A stretch of DNA of 6,297 bases, from NCBI GenBank assembly GCA_031256695.1, contig JAIRQB010000115.1, positions 1-6,297 of the forward strand, in the 5' to 3' direction. How positions within the stretch are numbered: position 1 is the first letter of the stretch; the number at the start of each line of letters is the position of its first letter. A program made the translations under genes and the position numbers. Below are positions 1 to 4,757 of the stretch, piece after piece. Below the pieces are notes generated by a model, which was given only the letters and a program-made list of their open reading frames with translations, was not told the origin of the DNA and did no database searches. This DNA comes from Elusimicrobiota bacterium. GTDB taxonomy: Bacteria; Elusimicrobiota; Endomicrobiia; Endomicrobiales; Endomicrobiaceae.

Positions 1-1647
1 AGCGTGATATTGCGGATTCCATTCTTTGTCAACAGCCTGAGGTCTTATTGTCTTATCGTAAGGATGCAATGCGGCGGGGATATTTTTCCTCGCAAGTTCT
101 GTAGACTCAAAAGTAATACACATATAAGGAGCGTTTATGTTTCTGGGGTTTTCTATATATAAGTCTATGTCCTCTTTTAAAATGCTCGGCGTAAAAGGCA
201 TCCAAAAATCTCTGTCTTTAATGTATTGATTTAATATGTCTATATTTTTGAAATGTTTGGCATTGCATAAAATTGAGCGGTTGCCTAATGCTCGCGCCCC
301 CCATTCCTCGCGTCCTGCGCAACGGGCAATCACTTTGTCTTCGCTTAAAAGTTTTGCCGCTCTTTGAGCGGCTTCCTCATTAGATAATTTCTCAAAAGAA
401 TATCTATCAGAGACCGTTTTTAAATAATTTTCAATTTCATCATCGCTGTTTTGAGAACCTAAATATAAATTTGTAATTTTTTTAACGCTCTGTTTTAAAA
501 TTTGATTTCCGTAAAAAAGACCGCCTATGGGCAGCGACTCATCTCCGCAACTTGGGCATACAAAAATAGAGCCGACTTCGCTCATCTCATAAACTTTTTT
601 TACCGCTTTCACATTCATCATCACTCCGCCGCCCAAACAAATATCCGATACTCCCGTTTTATTTATCCAAATTTTAATCCACTTTGTCATCATTTCTTCT
701 GTAAAAGTTTGTATAGCGCCGCAGATATTGTCAAAACGCTCAAAAGACAAGCGTTCAACTATATAATTGAAATAATCTGCCGAATTGATTTTGGATATAA
801 ATTTCCCTTGCGCATCTATTTGAATCATCTCTTCAAAAACTTTTTTCACTCTCTCTATTTGTTCCTCTTTGGCATATGGAGCCATACCCATCACTTTAAA
901 TTCGTGCTCTAAACCTTTCATTCCTAAAAAGCCTGTGACGCAATAATATAAATGCCCCAGCGATATTATTTGATTGAGCCGATACAAAATATCTAATTTT
1001 CCATTCTCAAAAACGGCAACTTTTGCAGAAGCCCAGTCGCCTGCTCCGTCAATAGTAAAGCAGAGATATTTTTTCCGCTCGTCTATAAAATACATTGAGG
1101 CTAAAATATGCGCGCTGTGATGGTCAAAGGGAACTATTTTTGAAGGGCTAACGCCTATTTTTGCCGCTATTGTTTTTATCAGTTTTTCTCTTGTTGCAAT
1201 AAAGGGGAAAGACAATTTTTTATTTACTCTTTTTATAAAACGCCCTTGCAAAAATATATTTCTAATTAAAGATTTAAAACTTCTTTTGCCTCTCATAATA
1301 GCCGACGGGAATTTACTTTCATATTGCAGATATTTTCTCATAAAGGCTTCTTTGTTTTTGTAATGAATGGGAAAGACTTCGTCAACTGTTTTAGGGTCAT
1401 ATCCCCAAAATTCAAGGTCGTTTACAAAAACTAAATCATAATCATTTATTACAACTTTTGTGATTTTAGAAGCATCGCCTGAAAGATATTTGTCAATCAC
1501 ATATTTTAAAGCCTTTGCAGGATAGCCGTAAGAGTTTTTGATTCTGTTTAAACGCTCCTCGCTGATTAAGCAGACTATTTCTCCGTCAATGGAAAGACCG
1601 ACAGTGGAATTATGCCCATAATGCAAAGACAAAACTATATTTTTCAT
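1..1647 (-). CDS. NodU/CmcH-family O-carbamoyltransferase, C-terminus cut by window edge
   Basis: Translating the minus strand from ATG at 1647-1645 gives 549 open codons to base 1 with no stop, so the gene continues to the left. Family motifs appear in order: the N-terminal GHNS and ISEERLNRIKN signature (residues 11-38), FDHHSAH (174-180) with the HxxxH metal-binding pair H176/H180, TIDGAGDWA (198-206), KVMGMAPYA (251-259), LGGGVMMN (337-344), CGDESLPIGG (367-376), then the C-terminal YrdC-like part with GARALGNRSIL (450-460), FWMPFTPSIL (481-490) and IRPQAV (534-539). Known members activate carbamoyl phosphate with ATP to carbamoyl-adenylate and pass the carbamoyl group to a hydroxyl of a sugar or natural product; the protein should be cytosolic. 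Family members are usually somewhat longer, so only the last few dozen residues should be missing. The usual GPRALGNRS reads GARALGNRS here. The acceptor is not predictable. The start is supported by a well-spaced Shine-Dalgarno site. Confidence 0.92.
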   Translation of the reverse strand, partial: MKNIVLSLHYGHNSTVGLSIDGEIVCLISEERLNRIKNSYGYPAKALKYVIDKYLSGDASKITKVVINDYDLVFVNDLEFWGYDPKTVDEVFPIHYKNKEAFMRKYLQYESKFPSAIMRGKRSFKSLIRNIFLQGRFIKRVNKKLSFPFIATREKLIKTIAAKIGVSPSKIVPFDHHSAHILASMYFIDERKKYLCFTIDGAGDWASAKVAVFENGKLDILYRLNQIISLGHLYYCVTGFLGMKGLEHEFKVMGMAPYAKEEQIERVKKVFEEMIQIDAQGKFISKINSADYFNYIVERLSFERFDNICGAIQTFTEEMMTKWIKIWINKTGVSDICLGGGVMMNVKAVKKVYEMSEVGSIFVCPSCGDESLPIGGLFYGNQILKQSVKKITNLYLGSQNSDDEIENYLKTVSDRYSFEKLSNEEAAQRAAKLLSEDKVIARCAGREEWGARALGNRSILCNAKHFKNIDILNQYIKDRDFWMPFTPSILKEDIDLYIENPRNINAPYMCITFESTELARKNIPAALHPYDKTIRPQAVDKEWNPQYHA

Positions 1648-1652
1648 AGTTG

Positions 1653-1658
1653 TTCTCC
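1653..1658 (-). promoter_or_regulatory. Ribosome binding site of the carbamoyltransferase gene
   Basis: On the minus strand GGAGAA lies five bases before the ATG at 1647-1645. This is a good Shine-Dalgarno match at normal spacing and fixes the start codon of the carbamoyltransferase. Confidence 0.8.
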
Positions 1659-1687
1659 AAAATCTGTATTGTTAATTTCTGTATAGC

Positions 1688-1811
1688 GACATAAATACGG
1701 CGTCCAGAGCGCCTAAAAAGATGAGTTATTGCGGCAAGAAAATGCGGGATTACATTTGACCTGTCAGCCCAAATGCGCTTGAGCGCAATGTATATGTATC
1801 GGCGGTATGTC
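1688..1811. repeat. G+C-richer block bounded by short inverted repeats
   Basis: GACATA at 1688-1693 is matched by its inverted copy TATGTC at 1806-1811, enclosing a 124-base block that is visibly richer in G+C than its surroundings and contains nested dyads. Six-base arms can arise by chance, so this is only a candidate for a small mobile (MITE-like) element, a structured RNA, or the remains of a gene. No transposase or target duplication is visible. Confidence 0.25.
1753..1787. repeat. Overlapping inverted repeats in the leader
   Basis: CATTTG (1753-1758) pairs with CAAATG (1770-1775) around an 11-base loop that itself contains the small palindrome TGACctGTCA (1757-1766). Partly overlapping the right arm is the dyad TGCGCT-tg-AGCGCA (1774-1787). 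The two larger stems share bases 1774-1775, so in RNA they compete at the junction. They could be a protein-binding site or leader RNA structure; no known operator is recognised. Confidence 0.4.
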
Positions 1812-1921
1812 TAAAGGGAATTGCAAAAGAATTCAATAATAATTCATTGAAAAAATTTGAAACCGAAATTTCCATTTATTTCACATTTGTTTTTACAAAT
1901 AAAGCCGCAATGAGATGTTTT

Positions 1922-1951
1922 GTTATATATCAAAAATTTTACTTATTTCAA
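1922..1951 (-). promoter_or_regulatory. Sigma-70-like promoter reading toward the carbamoyltransferase
   Basis: On the minus strand TTGAAA (1951-1946, five of six to the -35 consensus) is followed after 18 bases by TATAAC (1927-1922, five of six to the -10 consensus). An alternative -10, TATATA, sits at 16 bases. The site lies just downstream of the terminators that close the res-mod operon and is the best promoter in the gap, so the carbamoyltransferase probably has its own transcript. A weaker TATACA at 1685-1680, nearer the gene, has no convincing -35. Confidence 0.5.
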
Positions 1952-1959
1952 AATCTAAT

Positions 1960-2000
1960 AAAAAAGGCAGACGGCAAATTTGCCGTCTGCTTTTTTTTGT
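1960..2000. terminator. Bidirectional intrinsic terminator
   Basis: A nine-base stem, GCAGACGGC (1967-1975) with GCCGTCTGC (1982-1990), flanks AAATTT, making a perfect 24-base palindrome. On the plus strand it is followed by eight T (1991-1998). On the minus strand it is followed, after one C, by six T (complement of 1965-1960). It can therefore stop transcription in either direction. For the minus-strand genes it is a second stop after res and insulates the carbamoyltransferase from read-through. Confidence 0.88.
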
Positions 2001-2098
2001 TTCTATACCGCTTATTCTTTAACTTTTAATGTGAAAAACAATTTTAGCGAGTTGCAAAACATTATATAAGGCAACCCAAGAATCAAATTTTGCCTTCA
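2001..2098. other. Spacer between the two terminators
   Basis: This is A+T-rich sequence with no gene, Shine-Dalgarno site or convincing promoter that I can see. Its left end adjoins the bidirectional terminator, and its right end contributes one arm (2083-2094) of an inverted repeat with 2113-2124. Confidence 0.5.
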
Positions 2099-2124
2099 GA
2101 AAAAATAAAAGCGGCAAAATTTGA
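2083..2124. repeat. 12-base inverted repeat overlapping the res terminator
   Basis: TCAAATTTTGCC (2083-2094) and GGCAAAATTTGA (2113-2124) are perfect inverted copies separated by 18 bases. The right copy overlaps the distal arm of the res terminator (2109-2119), so the two hairpins are mutually exclusive in a minus-strand transcript. In neither direction is this repeat itself followed by a T run. Confidence 0.6.
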
Positions 2125-2151
2125 ATAACAGTAAAAAAGGTTTTACCGCTT
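2099..2151 (-). terminator. Intrinsic terminator of the mod-res operon
   Basis: In the minus-strand transcript AAGCGGUAAAA (2151-2141) pairs with UUUUGCCGCUU (2119-2109), eleven pairs including one G-U, around a 21-base loop. It is followed by UUAUUUUUUC (2108-2099). The stem begins one base after the res stop codon TAG (2154-2152), so termination is placed immediately at the gene end. Confidence 0.72.
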
Positions 2152-4746
2152 CTACAATTTAACTATATCCTTAAATTTTTCAATAAAGGTTTTTTGAGTT
2201 TGAGGCAGGCTATTGTAGAAAGGCAGTCCATAGAGATTAAATTTCTTGCTTTGCAAGAGTAATTCAATTTTGGCTCTCTCTTTAATTTTTAATAAAAAAT
2301 TCTGTTTCCAAATATCTTTTTGAAATAAATGGTCGCCTTTAGGCTCTATAAACAACTGATACAATTCTTTTTCTTTGCCGTTCTTTTTTTGCAAAAACAA
2401 GACAAAATCAGGCTCAAAAGCCGCTCCGTCGTCAAAATTAAATATCTTAAAGTCCCTTTCATTTCTGACCAAATAAATCATCTCGTAAATTTTTTTGAGT
2501 TCTTCTTTAACGCTGTAAAAATATTGCACAAAACTCTTTTCTTCGCTCGTTCCAAAACATTCGTTATAGGCATACCAATCCTCTTTATCCAGAGAGAGAA
2601 AATTAAATTGTTGCGCTGAAGACATAGCGCCCGCGCCCTGCTCTTTAATAAATTTAAGAGTTTTCTTAATAGAGATTGCCTTTTTTATCGGGAGCGGCGT
2701 GAAAGTTTTTAAACCTTCATACAAAAGGCTTTCTTTGCTTAAAATATCCTTTATGCCTTGTAAAATGTAAAGCAAAACTTCCATTTTGTTTTTAGGATTA
2801 AAACCGGCGGGTTTATTGATAACTGTAACCTCGTATTGTTTTAACTCTGTTTTAAAATCATCCATTGTCTCTATAGGCAAATAATTTCTCAATTTGGCAA
2901 AACTATAAAAGTCATCCATAGAGAAAGCCGTTCTAAACAGACTGTCAGAAAAAGCGTCAAGTTTTATCCGCTCGGTTTTTATATTTTGTCTTTCATCAAT
3001 CCTTATTTTCTCTGTAAAAACGGAATTCTCATCTACGCGGCGGTTTCTAAAAGAATACTCAAAAGATGTCTTGAGATTCTTCAGTTTTTCAATCAAATCT
3101 TTTTTTTCATACTTCTTTTGTCTTTCATTTAAAAAGATAAATCCGTTTTTATAAAAATCGCTGTCTATAAAAGATTCCTTTAACTTTATTTCCATTACCG
3201 ATGTTTTCTCATTCCAAATACCGCTTTCAATAAGAGCCTGTTTCAATTCTGAAATATATCTATGATTGTTCGGGCTGTGATAGTGGAGTTCCTCTAAAAC
3301 CCTCATTTCATTATCTAAATCGCCGTCAAATTTTCTCATATCTTTTTGTAAATTGCCCCAAGCGAAAGGATAATATCTTGCGCCTCGCCCTATCAGTTGC
3401 GCCTCGCTTATAGTTTTAGCGCCTATTTTGCTATGCCCTGAGTCTCTTGTCTCATAAAGCCTGACTATGTCAAATAAATTTAAGACGTCCCAGCCTTCAG
3501 TTAATTTGTCTGTATTAAAAATTGCCCGTATTTCATTAGAATGCTCTTCTAAATTATTGACTAATATCTGCTTTTCCTCGCTGTCTTGTTTAGAATGAAT
3601 CAGCATACATTTTTCTCTGCTAAAATCGCCTTGAATTTCTTTAATTAAATTCTGCAGCGTTATTTTATTGTCCTCAAAATACTTAAAAACCATTTGCATA
3701 ATATTATAAGAGCCGCCGCTTTCATCTTCTGCAAAGTTTCCGCTCAATTTTTTAATTCTTAAAAGGTCTTTTTCTTTTAAATTCTCAATATTTTCTATAA
3801 ATTTTTCATAATTGCTTTCAGTTTCTTTATTTGTTTCTGATTTCATTAAGACGACGGGTTTTAAAAATATATTGTTTTTCTCGGCTATCTTACGGCGGTA
3901 TTGGCTTAAGATAACTGCTTGTAAAGCCCTTTCTAAAGGCTCTAAATCCGCCCGCAACAGACGGACATCTTTTGAAAATTTGTCGGCGCAAAATTTCTCT
4001 AATGTATATTCAAAAATTATTTTTTTCTCATATTTTTCTTTTATATCGGGATTTTCCAAATCCATAGTAGCCGTAAATTCAAACAAGTAATTGTCAGCGG
4101 AAGCGCCGAATATTCTTTTTACAGTTCTTTCCCAGTTGTCGGCGTTTTCTTTTTCGCCTGAGGACAGTTTTTGTTTAGTTTCAACATTTATGTGATGCGC
4201 TTCGTCAGCGAGCATAATTACTTTTTTGTCCTCAAAATCTTTAAAGGACAGGCTGTTTTCGCTTATATTATAGAGTTCAGCGTGAAGCCCTTGTATAGTG
4301 GTAAAGCAGATATTTATGCTGTCTGCGTCCGACTGGTCAAAATTTTCAACTTGTCTTATTTTCACTTCTCTGCCGTCAAACGCTATTTTCTCATTAAATA
4401 GATATTTAGGGCTTGAGGGATTTGCAAAATTTTCTTTTGTCTTTTCTATTATGTTTAGAGCGTTTACGAAAAACAAAAAATCTCTATATCCTCTTTTATA
4501 GAAATACAAAATAAGACCCGCCATAATAAGAGTCTTTCCGCTGCCCGTAGCCAAATGAAATAAAAGGTTATGTTGGTTTTCAAAAGGCTTTTCCATATTT
4601 GTTAAAAAATACTGAAAGACTTCTCTTTGATATTGCCTTAAAGCAAATTTCGGGTTTAAATTTTCTGTTATAAATGCGGGTATTTCTGTTTCAGAAATAG
4701 GCAACTGTCCGTATTTTGTGTCTAAATCCTCTTTTAAAATGCTCAT
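2152..4746 (-). CDS. res: Type III restriction enzyme, Res subunit (helicase-nuclease)
   Basis: The 864-residue protein has the superfamily 2 helicase series: a Q-like RQYQREVFQYF (37-47), Walker A ATGSGKT (66-72; K71), DEAH (181-184) in LADEAHH, motif III TAT (225-227), LIHSKQD (382-388), motif V LTEGWDVLNLFD (415-426), and motif VI QLIGRGAR (450-457). Near the C-terminus EPDFVLF (778-784) followed by FIEPKGD (799-805) gives a PD-(D/E)xK nuclease centre with D780, E801 and K803. This order is that of Res of EcoP1I/EcoP15I-type enzymes. With Mod it hydrolyses ATP, moves along or communicates through DNA, and cuts near two unmethylated sites. Length is slightly under the approximately 970 residues of EcoP15I Res, and no motif is missing. 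The ATG overlaps the mod stop codon, indicating translational coupling; a terminator follows at once. It appears functional. Confidence 0.95.
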   Translation of the reverse strand: MSILKEDLDTKYGQLPISETEIPAFITENLNPKFALRQYQREVFQYFLTNMEKPFENQHNLLFHLATGSGKTLIMAGLILYFYKRGYRDFLFFVNALNIIEKTKENFANPSSPKYLFNEKIAFDGREVKIRQVENFDQSDADSINICFTTIQGLHAELYNISENSLSFKDFEDKKVIMLADEAHHINVETKQKLSSGEKENADNWERTVKRIFGASADNYLFEFTATMDLENPDIKEKYEKKIIFEYTLEKFCADKFSKDVRLLRADLEPLERALQAVILSQYRRKIAEKNNIFLKPVVLMKSETNKETESNYEKFIENIENLKEKDLLRIKKLSGNFAEDESGGSYNIMQMVFKYFEDNKITLQNLIKEIQGDFSREKCMLIHSKQDSEEKQILVNNLEEHSNEIRAIFNTDKLTEGWDVLNLFDIVRLYETRDSGHSKIGAKTISEAQLIGRGARYYPFAWGNLQKDMRKFDGDLDNEMRVLEELHYHSPNNHRYISELKQALIESGIWNEKTSVMEIKLKESFIDSDFYKNGFIFLNERQKKYEKKDLIEKLKNLKTSFEYSFRNRRVDENSVFTEKIRIDERQNIKTERIKLDAFSDSLFRTAFSMDDFYSFAKLRNYLPIETMDDFKTELKQYEVTVINKPAGFNPKNKMEVLLYILQGIKDILSKESLLYEGLKTFTPLPIKKAISIKKTLKFIKEQGAGAMSSAQQFNFLSLDKEDWYAYNECFGTSEEKSFVQYFYSVKEELKKIYEMIYLVRNERDFKIFNFDDGAAFEPDFVLFLQKKNGKEKELYQLFIEPKGDHLFQKDIWKQNFLLKIKERAKIELLLQSKKFNLYGLPFYNSLPQTQKTFIEKFKDIVKL

Positions 4747-4757
4747 TTATGCTCCCT
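4743..4757 (-). promoter_or_regulatory. mod-res translational coupling site with res ribosome binding site
   Basis: The mod stop TGA (4745-4743) and the res start ATG (4746-4744) overlap as ATGA. AGGGAG (4757-4752) lies inside the end of mod, five bases before the res ATG. Ribosomes finishing mod can therefore restart on res, and a frameshift that stops mod translation early would be expected to lower Res as well. Confidence 0.88.

Larger units (their letters stand above)
1648..1915 (-). other. Long untranslated leader of the carbamoyltransferase gene (inferred)
   Basis: If the promoter at 1922-1951 is used, transcription starts near 1915 and the mRNA has about 270 nucleotides before the start codon. 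On the minus strand this stretch holds several short hairpins: ATTTGT/ACAAAT around a four-base loop (1885-1900), TTCAAT/ATTGAA (1832-1851), and the cluster at 1753-1787. I recognise no riboswitch or other named RNA family. The right half is A+T-rich while 1690-1830 is clearly G+C-richer. A 41-codon frame on the minus strand (ATG at 1875-1873, stop at 1752-1750) lies within it but has no Shine-Dalgarno site. Whether the leader regulates anything is inference. Confidence 0.4.

Noticed and set aside
502..912. 136-codon plus-strand frame
   Set aside because: It lies wholly inside the minus-strand carbamoyltransferase, whose motifs are unmistakable; it is an antisense shadow.
1..1647. Carbamoyltransferase as part of the restriction system or DNA base modification
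   Set aside because: It is separated by two terminators and has its own promoter; the family acts on small hydroxylated acceptors and nothing here shows a link.
1750..1875. 41-residue minus-strand leader peptide before the carbamoyltransferase
   Set aside because: No Shine-Dalgarno site before its ATG, no regulatory codon run, and no recognisable sequence; kept only as a possibility in the leader finding.
1847..2029. 60-codon plus-strand frame beginning TTG
   Set aside because: It runs straight through the strong terminator at 1960-2000, has no Shine-Dalgarno site, is compositionally just A+T-rich (many Phe, Lys, Leu), and starts inside a small inverted repeat.
3100..3107. Eight-A run (coding strand) in res as another phase-variable tract
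   Set aside because: Short A/T runs are expected in such A+T-rich coding DNA and similar runs occur elsewhere in res; without strain data it is not a signal.
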